The notes beneath the pieces were generated by a model. It did not search any database. It saw only the letters and a program-made list of their open reading frames with translations, and was not told the origin of the DNA. Positions 53,518-61,849 of a stretch of DNA of 64,000 nucleotides are shown in pieces. Numbering within the stretch: the first letter of the stretch is position 1; each line of letters starts with the position of its first letter. Origin of the DNA: Macrococcoides epidermidis (lineage in GTDB: Bacteria; Bacillota; Bacilli; Staphylococcales; Staphylococcaceae); assembly GCF_042659445.1 (NCBI RefSeq), contig NZ_JBHSSR010000004.1; one strand, given 5' to 3'. Both the position numbers and the translations under genes were made by a program.

Positions 53518-55512
53518 CTAAAGAAATAATCTGCCGATTTGATATACAGCCATCGTTAATAAATACGCAGTCGCGATAGGATATAGCATCGCTATAAAAG
53601 TCCATTTCCATGATGACGTTTCTTTACGTATTGCAGCAACTGTTGATAGACATGGTATATAAAGTAATATAAAAAGCATAAATGCATACGCAGTAAGCGG
53701 TGTAAACTGTGCGTGGATCATAGAGACGAGGGCATCGTCTTTTACTGCATAGATAATGGCCATCGCACTTACGATAACTTCTTTTGCTAGAAATCCCGGA
53801 ATAAGTGTTGCGCCTGCCTGCCATGAACTGAATCCAAGTGGAATTAGCAGTGGTGCAATAAATCCTCCAATCATCGCTAGGAAACTGTCATCAACATCTA
53901 CATTTAATCCTCCTGGTCCTGCATAATTAAGTAGCCAGATAAGCACAGACCCACCAAAGATAAATGTACCTGCTTTCTTAACAAATCCTTTTCCTTTTTC
54001 CCATGTACTTCTCCACAGTGTTTTAAGTGAAGGGAGACGATAAGGCGGCAGCTCTACAATAAAGATGGAAGTATCGTTTTTGAGCACTGTCTTCGATAAA
54101 ATAAAGCTTACCATTAACGCTACGATGATACCGATTAAATAAAGACTGAGTACCACAAGTGCCTGATGTTCTTTAAAGAATACACCAGCAAATAATGCGT
54201 ATACCGGTAATCTTGCGGAACATGACATAAACGGTGCAATAAGTATGGTTGTAAGTCTTTCTTTTTCTTCTTCAATGCTTCTAGCGGCCATAATCCCAGG
54301 AACATTACAGCCGAAACCAATAATCATAGGAATAAATGATTTACCGTTTAGTCCAAACATCTCCATCACTCGGTCCATAATGACAGCGATACGCGCCATA
54401 TATCCTGAGTCTTCAAGCAAAGAAATAAAGAAGAATAAGACAAGGATTTGCGGTACAAATACTAATACACCACCAACCCCAGCAATAATACCATCCGTCA
54501 CTAAATCTTGTAGGAAAGGCATAACACCAAGTGATTGCATTACATTTTTTACAGTATCCGTTAATGGACCGGCAAAGAAACTGTCAAGTTGATCTGAAAG
54601 TGGGGTACCAATCCATGTAAACGTCGTCTGGAAGATGAGCCACATTAAAAATAAAAATATCGGTATACCAAATATGCGATGCGTCACAATACGATCTAGA
54701 CGTTCTGTAAGAAATTGCTTATCTTCATCAGGATATGTGATAACATCAGTTAGTACTTGCTCAATGAACTGTATACGTGCGTGATGGATACGTGATTTAA
54801 CACTTGTAGTGAGTTCATTTTCCAATTGGTTTCTAATCGGTATCAGTTGTTTAAGCGTATCCTGATCCAGATAAGATTCAACAACCGGATTACCCAATAA
54901 AAATTGAATAGCAAGGAAACGATAACGTTTTCGCTCAATTGATAAATTATCAGGTAATATTTGAATAACTGTTGCTATTGCAGATTCAATCGGTGCATCA
55001 TACGTTATTTTAAGCGGACGGTTAGCAGATAATGTATCATCCAGTGCATGTAACACATCTGTTGAACCTCTGCCTGTTCGTGCGACAACTGGAATAATCG
55101 GTGTCTTCAACTTTCTCATTAATAAATCAATGTTAATATGGATACCACGTTTTGTTGCAACATCGACCATATTTAATCCAATCATCATCGGTGCACCGTA
55201 TTCCATAAGCTGGACAGTTAACAGTAGATTACGTTTCAGTTGTGCGGCATCGATTATATTAATCATACCTTCAAAATGTTCATTCAATAAAAAATTTGTT
55301 ACCACTGTTTCATCTTTAGAAAGAGGTAACAAATCATAGATGCCGGGTAAATCAATAAGATTACCTGTTTTATTCTTTAAAGTACCCATCTTTTTCTCAA
55401 CAGTGACTCCGCTCCAGTTACCGACATACTCATAACTGCCTGTCAGTGCATTAAACAGTGAAGTTTTCCCTACATTTGGATTACCTAGTATACAGAATGC
55501 TCTACTATTCAT
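53518..55512 (-). CDS. feoB: Ferrous iron transporter B
   Basis: The main membrane pump for Fe(II). The N-terminal GTPase has GNPNVGKTSLFN (G1, 10-17), DLPGIYDL (G3) and NMVD (G4). Two Gate regions follow, with FGCNVPGIMAARSIE as the conserved cysteine-containing pore motif, and GTEL-like FMSCSARLPVYALFAG. At 664 residues it matches staphylococcal FeoB. GGAG precedes the ATG at 55512. Its start overlaps the end of feoA by 8 bases. Confidence 0.95.
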   Translation of the reverse strand: MNSRAFCILGNPNVGKTSLFNALTGSYEYVGNWSGVTVEKKMGTLKNKTGNLIDLPGIYDLLPLSKDETVVTNFLLNEHFEGMINIIDAAQLKRNLLLTVQLMEYGAPMMIGLNMVDVATKRGIHINIDLLMRKLKTPIIPVVARTGRGSTDVLHALDDTLSANRPLKITYDAPIESAIATVIQILPDNLSIERKRYRFLAIQFLLGNPVVESYLDQDTLKQLIPIRNQLENELTTSVKSRIHHARIQFIEQVLTDVITYPDEDKQFLTERLDRIVTHRIFGIPIFLFLMWLIFQTTFTWIGTPLSDQLDSFFAGPLTDTVKNVMQSLGVMPFLQDLVTDGIIAGVGGVLVFVPQILVLFFFISLLEDSGYMARIAVIMDRVMEMFGLNGKSFIPMIIGFGCNVPGIMAARSIEEEKERLTTILIAPFMSCSARLPVYALFAGVFFKEHQALVVLSLYLIGIIVALMVSFILSKTVLKNDTSIFIVELPPYRLPSLKTLWRSTWEKGKGFVKKAGTFIFGGSVLIWLLNYAGPGGLNVDVDDSFLAMIGGFIAPLLIPLGFSSWQAGATLIPGFLAKEVIVSAMAIIYAVKDDALVSMIHAQFTPLTAYAFMLFILLYIPCLSTVAAIRKETSSWKWTFIAMLYPIATAYLLTMAVYQIGRLFL

Positions 55513-55741
55513 GAACTTGCTCCAGCATGATTTTACAAGCATCACAATTGCGGATACAAACATGTTGACCATTGATATCTAAAGTGCAGGGACCTTTAAA
55601 TAAACTTTTTTGTCGCACTTTAATTTCACTACCTTCAGTGAAACCTAATGCATGTAATCGATGCATCACCATCGCATTGTCAAATAGCATCGATTTTATT
55701 TTATATGTTGTGCCGAGTGTAGCGTTTGCGACATGAATCAT
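55505..55741 (-). CDS. feoA: Ferrous iron transport protein A (SH3-like)
   Basis: A 78-residue cytosolic partner of FeoB with the SH3-like FeoA fold: MHRLHALGFTEGSEIKV, SLFKGPCTLDINGQHVCIR and NCDACKIMLEQ. Three to four cysteines are present, more than in enterobacterial FeoA. The frame opens at 56002, but the Fur box lies at 55764-55778 and GAAGGTG sits before the ATG at 55741, so that is the start. It overlaps feoB by 8 bases. Confidence 0.9.
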   Translation of the reverse strand: MIHVANATLGTTYKIKSMLFDNAMVMHRLHALGFTEGSEIKVRQKSLFKGPCTLDINGQHVCIRNCDACKIMLEQVHE

Positions 55742-55763
55742 TATGACACCTTCTTTAATTGAT

Positions 55764-55778
55764 TGATATTGATTATCA
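55764..55778. promoter_or_regulatory. Fur box upstream of feoAB
   Basis: TGATATTGATTATCA matches the 7-1-7 Fur consensus TGATAAT-n-ATTATCA at 13 of 14 positions. It is about 23 bases before the feoA start codon, so it probably overlaps the promoter or +1. Confidence 0.75.
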
Positions 55779-55840
55779 TTTACGAATAGCTTATCACGCC
55801 ATTTTATATAATACAAGTAGGGGATTACCCTAATTTTGAC

Positions 55841-55867
55841 AAAATAAAAACACCTCATAAGAGGTGT
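55841..55867 (-). terminator. ftnA terminator
   Basis: On the minus strand ACACCTC / GAGGTGT with loop TTAT, then TTTTATTTT. It isolates ftnA from feoA. Confidence 0.85.
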
Positions 55868-55880
55868 AGAGCATAACTGA

Positions 55881-56384
55881 TTATTCTTCTTCACTAAAGT
55901 TACGTTTACCGAGTTCTTTCTCATATAAATATAATGCATTTGCATCGTCTTTAATGCGTCTGATGTAATCAATGTGCTTTTTAAACATCGCTTCTTCCTC
56001 AACCTGTTCGTCTAAGAACCAGTTTAAGAACGAGATCGTTGAGAATTCCTTATCATTCTTAGCAAGTTCCGCTAAATTGTAAAAGTTTGCAGTCACTTGT
56101 TGTTCTTGTGCAAGTCCTGCTTCAAAGGTATCTAAAACACTTGAAAATTCTGTCTTTGGTGCAGGGATTTCTGAGAACTTGGCATGTTGATCGCGGTCAT
56201 TTAAATAATTATAGATTTTTGTACCATGGAATCTTTCCTCAGCAGCTTGCTGTTCATAAAAGTTAGCAAACCCGTCATAACTTTCTTTAGCACAATATGC
56301 AGCCATTGCCATGTATGCATGTGCTGCTGCGAATTCCTCGTTCATCTGTTTATTTAATGCGGCAGTCAATTCTGTTGATAACAT
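55881..56384 (-). CDS. ftnA: Ferritin (non-haem iron storage)
   Basis: Stores iron as a 24-subunit shell. Ferroxidase residues Glu17, Glu50 and His53 (EERFHGTKIY) are present, and Glu-rich helices follow; 167 residues matches staphylococcal FtnA (166). The frame opens at 56453, but GGAGGG precedes the ATG at 56384, giving MLSTELTAALNKQMNEE. The region upstream has an ATTATAATATAAT promoter-like stretch and only an imperfect Fur-like GATAAT..ATCA site; PerR or Fur control is possible but not shown. Confidence 0.94.
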   Translation of the reverse strand: MLSTELTAALNKQMNEEFAAAHAYMAMAAYCAKESYDGFANFYEQQAAEERFHGTKIYNYLNDRDQHAKFSEIPAPKTEFSSVLDTFEAGLAQEQQVTANFYNLAELAKNDKEFSTISFLNWFLDEQVEEEAMFKKHIDYIRRIKDDANALYLYEKELGKRNFSEEE

Positions 56385-56558
56385 AGATATTCCCTCCAAT
56401 TTTAAGATAAATTCATTATAATATAATGTAAAAAGATTAGATAATAATATCATTGGTAATTAATAGATTATCATCCATACATTTTTTTATTCGCAACAAA
56501 TATTTATACTAATTATTTATGAAGTGATATAATAAATTGTTGAAATTAGGAGGTTACT

Positions 56559-57878
56559 ATGAAAAAATTTGCTGCAAAAAATTTAGCGAAAGCTGCACGA
56601 CGTTTAAGCATTATGGCAGGTAAACGCGGAACAGATTTGCCAGGTCAGGTTGCGCGTAAAATTGATCCGCAAATATTAAAGAAACTAAGTGCCGAAGTTG
56701 ATGAAGTGGTCTTTATTTCAGGAACAAACGGGAAGACGACGACAAGTAATTTAATCGGACATACATTGAAACAAAATAATATTAGCATTATTCATAATAC
56801 AGAAGGTGCCAATATGGCTGCTGGTATTACATCAAGTTTCATCGTACAATCTTCAAAAGATACAAAATTAGCGATTATTGAGATCGATGAAGGCTCTATT
56901 CCACGTGTACTAAAAGAAATGACTCCGACAAAGATGGTGTTTACGAATTTCTTCCGTGATCAGATGGATCGTTTTGGTGAAATAGATATATTAGTCGATA
57001 GAATCGCTGAAAACATAAAAGGACGAGGGATAGAACTCATCTTAAATGCAGATGATCCGTTTGTTTCACGTTTAAAGATTGCGAGTAATAAAGTGACATA
57101 TTATGGTATGAAAAATCATATTCATAACTTTGAAGAAAGTTCAATGATTGAAAGTAAATACTGTCCAAATTGCGGTAAAATGCTCCATTATGATTGGATT
57201 CATTATAATCAGATTGGACATTATTCTTGTACGTGTGGCTTTAATAGAAATACACCGAAATATGAAGTAGAAGCATTAACTGAGACACCATTCTTAAATC
57301 CAACGATTAACGGACATACATTTAATATGAAGATTGCAGGCGACTTTAATGTCTTCAATATCATTGCAGCATACGCAGTTTTACGTGAACTCGGATTAAA
57401 TGACAAATCGATTGAAAAAGGATTTTTAACCTACACAAGCGATAATGGGCGTATGCAAAACTTCGAAAAAGGAAACAAACAAGCCATTATCAATTTAGCG
57501 AAGAACCCAGCTGGATTGAATGCAAGCTTATCCGTCGGTGAAAAAATTGAAGGTGAGAAATCCTATCTAATCGCATTAAATGATAATGGTGCAGATGGAC
57601 GAGACATTTCGTGGATTTGGGATGCTGATTTTGAAAAGTTAGCACGTCAAAATATACCTTATATTATGTGTACAGGAAATAGAGCTGAAGAGATTGCATT
57701 GCGATTGAAGTATGCTGAAATTGGTGCTGAAATTTATGTGAATCAAAATATAAAGGAAGCGACACATACAATACTAAAACGACCTGAGTACACAGTATGT
57801 ATTCCAAACTATACATCTTTAGAACCGATGCATCAGGCATTAAATCAATTCTTTGAAGGAGGTAAAGGAAATGAATAG
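56559..57878 (+). CDS. murT: Lipid II isoglutaminyl synthase, ligase subunit MurT
   Basis: With GatD it amidates the alpha-carboxyl of D-Glu in lipid II, needed for peptidoglycan cross-linking. A Mur ligase fold protein of 439 residues: ATP loop GTNGKTTTS (55-63), a zinc ribbon with Cys202, Cys205, Cys224 and Cys226, and the MurT C-terminal DNGADGRDISWIWDAD. GGAGG precedes the ATG. It overlaps gatD by 8 bases. Confidence 0.95.
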   Translation: MKKFAAKNLAKAARRLSIMAGKRGTDLPGQVARKIDPQILKKLSAEVDEVVFISGTNGKTTTSNLIGHTLKQNNISIIHNTEGANMAAGITSSFIVQSSKDTKLAIIEIDEGSIPRVLKEMTPTKMVFTNFFRDQMDRFGEIDILVDRIAENIKGRGIELILNADDPFVSRLKIASNKVTYYGMKNHIHNFEESSMIESKYCPNCGKMLHYDWIHYNQIGHYSCTCGFNRNTPKYEVEALTETPFLNPTINGHTFNMKIAGDFNVFNIIAAYAVLRELGLNDKSIEKGFLTYTSDNGRMQNFEKGNKQAIINLAKNPAGLNASLSVGEKIEGEKSYLIALNDNGADGRDISWIWDADFEKLARQNIPYIMCTGNRAEEIALRLKYAEIGAEIYVNQNIKEATHTILKRPEYTVCIPNYTSLEPMHQALNQFFEGGKGNE

Positions 57879-58599
57879 AGCTATCGAAGTATTTCACTTT
57901 ATGCCGGATAAGTTAAATTTATATGGTGATATCGGAAATATTATTGCTTTGAAACAACGTGCCAAATGGCGCGGACTGAAAGTGAATGTTACAGATATTA
58001 ATACGACACAAGGCATTAAGATCAGCGATGCAGATATATTGTTTATCGGTGGAGGGAGTGACCGTGAACAAAAGATTGCAACTGATGATTTGTTCCGTGT
58101 TAAAGATGATTTTAAAGCAGCAATTGAAGACGGTATGCCAGCACTAACCATCTGTGGTGGTTATCAATTTTTAGGTGAAAAATATATTACGCCAGATGGC
58201 CAGGAATTAAAAGGGCTGCATATTTTAGATTTCTATACTGAATCTAAGAAAGACCGTTTAACAGGAAATATCGTGATTGAATCTGAAACATTCGGTCAAA
58301 TCGTTGGATTTGAAAATCATGGTGGGAGAACATATCATGATTACAATACGTTAGGTCATGTTGTCAGTGGTTATGGTAATAACGACACAGATAAAAAAGA
58401 AGGCATTCATTACAAGAATTTATTAGGAACGTATTTACACGGACCGATCTTACCGAAAAACCATGAGATTACTGATTATCTTCTGAAACAAGCTTGTGAA
58501 CGTATCGGTATGGCATTTCCTGAAATGCGCCTCGATAATAGTGTGGAAGAAGCGGCGAAACAAGTTATTGTAAAGCGATTAGTGGAAGACAAGAAATAA
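57871..58599 (+). CDS. gatD: Lipid II isoglutaminyl synthase, glutaminase subunit GatD
   Basis: The class I glutamine amidotransferase subunit that feeds ammonia to MurT. The nucleophile is Cys95 in LTICGGYQFLG; GLHILDFYTESKKDR and GTYLHGPILPKN (catalytic His) follow. 242 residues matches staphylococcal GatD (243). The frame opens at 57853 with TTG, but GGAGG fits the ATG at 57871, giving MNRAIEVFHFMPDKLNLYGD. Co-translated with murT. Confidence 0.94.
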   Translation: MNRAIEVFHFMPDKLNLYGDIGNIIALKQRAKWRGLKVNVTDINTTQGIKISDADILFIGGGSDREQKIATDDLFRVKDDFKAAIEDGMPALTICGGYQFLGEKYITPDGQELKGLHILDFYTESKKDRLTGNIVIESETFGQIVGFENHGGRTYHDYNTLGHVVSGYGNNDTDKKEGIHYKNLLGTYLHGPILPKNHEITDYLLKQACERIGMAFPEMRLDNSVEEAAKQVIVKRLVEDKK

Positions 58600-58614
58600 A
58601 TATGAAATTGTTAT

Positions 58615-58645
58615 GGGGCGATTCTGTTGGGGAATCGCCCCGTTT
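58615..58645 (+). terminator. gatD terminator (first unit of a two-copy hairpin repeat)
   Basis: GGGGCGATTC / GAATCGCCCC with a seven-base loop; only a short T run (GTTTAT) follows, so termination may be partial. Confidence 0.6.
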
Positions 58646-58681
58646 ATATTGATTTGGGCCGATTCATAGAGAGAACCGCCC
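58615..58681. repeat. Two-copy GC-rich hairpin repeat, 41-base period
   Basis: A perfect 10-bp hairpin (GGGGCGATTC arm, 58615) is followed 41 bases later by a degenerate copy (GGGCCGATTC arm at 58656, closing GAACCGCCC). The second still pairs TTGGGC with GCCCAA at its base. The 41-base spacing equals the period of the array at 5846, though the unit sequences are different. It is far more GC-rich than the flanks. Confidence 0.6.
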
Positions 58682-58713
58682 AACAATCTTGTGACAAATT
58701 ATCAAACTCTTTT

Positions 58714-58738
58714 AAAGATGTATTTAAAATATATCTTT
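58714..58738. promoter_or_regulatory. NsrR-like 25-base palindromic operator
   Basis: AAAGATGTATTT and AAATATATCTTT flank a central A, with 11 of 12 arm positions complementary. The inner 23 bases match the NsrR consensus (AAGATGCATTT, any base, AAATGCATCTT) at 19 of 22 positions. A TATAAT -10 box lies at 58745-58750, so the palindrome covers the -35 and would block transcription. Confidence 0.65.
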
Positions 58739-58778
58739 TAGGTGTATAATCGACTTATAAGTTCGGGGAGGGATTTGT

Positions 58779-59912
58779 TTGATAGATTATAACGAGAAAC
58801 CATTTATCGTCATCTGGGAAGTAACACGTGCTTGTGAGCTACATTGCCTACATTGCAGAGCTGAAGCACAAATTAATCGCAATCCATATGAGCTAACGAC
58901 GGATGAGGGTAAAGCATTGATTGATGATATTGCACAGATGAACGGACCGATGCTTGTATTTACCGGTGGCGATCCTTTGATGAGAGAAGATATTTTCGAA
59001 TTGTCAGCTTATGCAGTTGAAAAAGGTGTTCGCGTTTCTATGACACCGAGTGCCACTCCAAATGTCACAAAAGAAAATATGCAGCGTGCAAAAGATGTCG
59101 GTTTATCTCGTTGGGCATTCAGTATAGATGGACCGAATAAACAAATCCACGATCATTTCCGAGGTACAGAAGGTAGCTTTGATTTAACGATGAACGCAAT
59201 TCAATATTTAAAAGAATTAAAGATGCCATTACAAATTAATACGGTGATTAGTCGCTATAATATTGATTATTTAGAAGAGATGGCTCAGATGGTTGAAGAT
59301 TTAGGTTGTGTACTTTGGTCAGTTTTTTTCTTAGTTCCTACGGGTCGAGGAAAAGAAAGTGATATGGTCACCCCAGCACAACATGAAGAAGTATTTCGTT
59401 TCTTAAATAAATTACGTAAGACAGCTTCATTTGGCATTAAGACAACTTCTGCACAACATTATCGACGCGTCGTGCTTCAGGAACAGATTCGTGAAATGAA
59501 AAAATCTGGGACGTTTGATGCAATTAAATATGAAGACAGTTTAACAACGATGGATATCAATACAATTGATGGATTAGGTCGTGCCCCTAAAGGTGTCAAT
59601 GATGGTAATGGCTTTGTATTTGTATCACATTTAGGACACGTTTATCCGAGTGGCCTGCTTCCTGTTTCATGTGGAAACATTCGACAAAAACCACTCAGTG
59701 ATATATACGTAAACGCACCAATATTACAAAACTTACGTAACCCTGATCTATTCAAAGGTAAATGTGGCATGTGTGAATTCAGATATGTATGTGGGGGTTC
59801 AAGAAGTCGTGCATACGCCGTAACAGGAGATTTAATGGAATCGGAGCCTTTCTGTGTATATCAACCTAAAGCCTGGATACAACATCAAAGAAAGCTGAAA
59901 GCAGTTAATTAA
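58779..59912 (+). CDS. Radical SAM/SPASM protein (TIGR04053/NirJ-like)
   Basis: A 377-residue radical SAM enzyme. Cys19, Cys23 and Cys26 in CELHCLHCRAEA hold the [4Fe-4S] cluster; LVFTGGDPLMR and SIDGPNKQIHDHFRG are the SAM-binding parts. A SPASM-like C-terminal part carries SCGNI, KCGMCEFRYVCGGSRSRAY and EPFC, likely binding a second cluster. It resembles haem d1/AhbC-type and TIGR04053 proteins, but the substrate is unknown. TTG at 58779 is the start, six bases after GGAGGG. ScdA follows, so nitrosative or anaerobic stress is the likely context. Confidence 0.82.
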   Translation: MIDYNEKPFIVIWEVTRACELHCLHCRAEAQINRNPYELTTDEGKALIDDIAQMNGPMLVFTGGDPLMREDIFELSAYAVEKGVRVSMTPSATPNVTKENMQRAKDVGLSRWAFSIDGPNKQIHDHFRGTEGSFDLTMNAIQYLKELKMPLQINTVISRYNIDYLEEMAQMVEDLGCVLWSVFFLVPTGRGKESDMVTPAQHEEVFRFLNKLRKTASFGIKTTSAQHYRRVVLQEQIREMKKSGTFDAIKYEDSLTTMDINTIDGLGRAPKGVNDGNGFVFVSHLGHVYPSGLLPVSCGNIRQKPLSDIYVNAPILQNLRNPDLFKGKCGMCEFRYVCGGSRSRAYAVTGDLMESEPFCVYQPKAWIQHQRKLKAVN

Positions 59913-59979
59913 AAGAAGTAAAAATGCTTATATAAAATGAATCAATAAAAAAATTTAAAATTAATCGGAGGAAAAAAAC

Positions 59980-60657
59980 ATGATCACTAAAGAAATGCTC
60001 GTTTCAGATATCGTAAAACAATCGCCTAAATCAGCAGATATTTTTAGAAGTAACCGTATCGATTTCTGCTGTGGGGGTAATATTCCGTTATCAGAGGCTA
60101 TCAACGAAAAAAGTAAGCCACTTGATGCATTGTTAGAAGAAATTAACGCTTTAGATAATGGTAGTGATGGAACGATTGATGTACAGTATTTAGATAATGC
60201 AGCGCTTATCAATTACATTCAAAATAAATATCATAAACCACTTGCAGAAGAATTTAAGAACTTAATGCCTTATGTAACGAAAGTAGCAAAAGTGCATGGT
60301 GAACGTCATCCACATCTAATAGAACTAAAAGAACTCACACTGAAGCTACGTGATGAATTATTAGATCACACTAAAGATGAAGATGAGAATGTATTTCCAC
60401 TTGTCATCGAATATACAAACAATCCGACAGAAGATTTAAAGACTAAACTTGCACCTCATATTGCTGAACTTGAAACAGAACATGACGGTGCAGGTAATAT
60501 TTTAAAACGCATGCGTGAAATGACGTCCGACTTTACACCACCGATGGATGCTTGTGGTACATTTAGAGTTGTATACCAACGTTTAGCAATGCTTGAACGT
60601 GATACTTTCCAACATGTACATCTGGAAAATAACGTATTGTTTGAAAGAATTAAATAG
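59980..60657 (+). CDS. scdA: Iron-sulfur cluster repair di-iron protein ScdA (RIC/YtfE)
   Basis: Repairs iron-sulfur clusters damaged by nitric oxide or peroxide using a carboxylate- and histidine-bound di-iron centre. The N-terminal DUF542 domain has RIDFCCGGN (Cys30, Cys31). The hemerythrin-like part has His ligands in KVHGERHPHL, LLDHTKDEDENVFP, ETEHDGAGNILKRM and HVHLENNVLFERI. Length 225 matches staphylococcal ScdA. CGGAGGA precedes the ATG. It lies 67 bases after the radical SAM gene, with no terminator between, so both are probably controlled by the upstream palindrome. Confidence 0.94.
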   Translation: MITKEMLVSDIVKQSPKSADIFRSNRIDFCCGGNIPLSEAINEKSKPLDALLEEINALDNGSDGTIDVQYLDNAALINYIQNKYHKPLAEEFKNLMPYVTKVAKVHGERHPHLIELKELTLKLRDELLDHTKDEDENVFPLVIEYTNNPTEDLKTKLAPHIAELETEHDGAGNILKRMREMTSDFTPPMDACGTFRVVYQRLAMLERDTFQHVHLENNVLFERIK

Positions 60658-60662
60658 ATAAT

Positions 60663-60709
60663 CAAATAAAAAGAAACAAGTCGTAATTAGACTTGTTTCT
60701 TTTTATTTG
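60663..60709. terminator. Bidirectional terminator, 20-bp stem
   Basis: A 20-bp perfect stem (CAAATAAAAAGAAACAAGTC arm) with a seven-base loop. It ends scdA and, from the other strand, overlaps the last codons of the FUSC-type gene. Confidence 0.93.
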
Positions 60710-61682
60710 GATGATCAGCAAGTAATCTATTGATCATCAGCAGTTCATAAATGTAATGACTTTTCATTTGATTATCATCAAATTCAGTTAAATGCTTCAC
60801 GCTATTTTTAAGTAAACTCAGCGATGATTTGTCTGGATGGTAAGTGCGATCTTTACCGAATGATTCAAATGCTTTCATAAGTTCATTGAGTGCTTTCTTT
60901 TCTTCTATTGTCATTTCAAAGGTCGTCCCATTTGGAATGAGTATCATATGATTAATATGCAGCTGAATGAGACGGTTAACATCAAGTCGATGACGTAACT
61001 TAGTCAATTCGTACTCAATTTCTAAATTTTTATGAAAATGCAATTCCTCTTTTTCATATGCCAGTAAAGTATCAATCTTTGCGATTAATTTATTTGTTTG
61101 CTCCATCATCGGCAAAGTGCCGCTTAAATCAGCAAGGTTAGCATTGATTTCAGTCGAACGCCTTACAAGCATCGCCATTAACTTTGATTCCAATATATCC
61201 ATAAGACTCGCGATCTGCGTATGATACTTTGGTGGTAATACAAAGAAATTGACGACAGTAGCTGTTGTTAAACCGATAGTTGTCGTTGCTAGTCTTGAAA
61301 AGAAGTTAAATGCAAAATCCTGATGAATATTAGGCACCATAGCTACTGCAGTAAGACTGGCAACAAGCATGCCATCATATAACTTAAGTTTATAGCAAAC
61401 AAACAAAGTCAGTGTTGCCGCAATACTATAACTTAACGCACTATCTCCTAAAAAGTATGTACTCATTACAGCGATAAATGCCCCGAGTATAGAAGCAGGA
61501 AATCTGATAAAAGCTTTCTTCAAAGAAGCGCGTGCTGTCGGTTCTATCGATACGATTGAAGTAATTACAGCAAATATCGGTGGTAAATTAAAAAATTGAC
61601 ATATTACTGCAGTTAAAAAGGTTGCAAGCCCGGTTTTAATCGTGCGGGCACCGATTAATTTTTTCGTCCATTTTATTTTCAT
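60687..61682 (-). CDS. FUSC/aromatic acid exporter family membrane protein
   Basis: A 331-residue protein with about six N-terminal helices (residues 15-150) beginning IGARTIKTGLATFLTAV, and a cytosolic helical C-terminal domain (180-331) of the ArAE_1 C type. Related Bacillus and Staphylococcus proteins are called aromatic acid exporters on family grounds; the substrate is unproved. The frame opens at 61778, but the family N-terminus fits the ATG at 61682 (MKIKWTKKLIGA), although its ribosome binding site (GGAATGA) is weak. Divergent from map. Confidence 0.78.
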   Translation of the reverse strand: MKIKWTKKLIGARTIKTGLATFLTAVICQFFNLPPIFAVITSIVSIEPTARASLKKAFIRFPASILGAFIAVMSTYFLGDSALSYSIAATLTLFVCYKLKLYDGMLVASLTAVAMVPNIHQDFAFNFFSRLATTTIGLTTATVVNFFVLPPKYHTQIASLMDILESKLMAMLVRRSTEINANLADLSGTLPMMEQTNKLIAKIDTLLAYEKEELHFHKNLEIEYELTKLRHRLDVNRLIQLHINHMILIPNGTTFEMTIEEKKALNELMKAFESFGKDRTYHPDKSSLSLLKNSVKHLTEFDDNQMKSHYIYELLMINRLLADHPNKKKQV

Positions 61683-61849
61683 TTCATCATTCCAATTTTT
61701 AAAAGTAGTATACTGCATAATCTTTGTTATAATAAACAGTGACGAATATATGATATGGTTATTAATCAAATTAATCAATACCTTCGTATGAAATTAATCG
61801 ATATTTACGCATATCATATGCATAAATTTAATTGAAAGAAGAGATAAAC

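Noticed and set aside
55742..56002. Long N-terminal extension of feoA and of neighbouring frames (feoB, ftnA, the Cys-rich gene)
   Set aside because: The extensions cross terminators, a Fur box or upstream genes, while internal ATG codons have proper ribosome binding sites and family-typical N-termini.
56400..56470. PerR or Fur box upstream of ftnA
   Set aside because: TTATAATATAATG matches only half of the PerR consensus, and GATAAT..ATCATT is one base short of the Fur 7-1-7 spacing.
58689..58706. Rex or Fnr/ArcR-type site TTGTGACAAATTATCAA
   Set aside because: Only the left half-site fits; the right half matches at most four of six positions, while the NsrR-like palindrome just downstream is much stronger.
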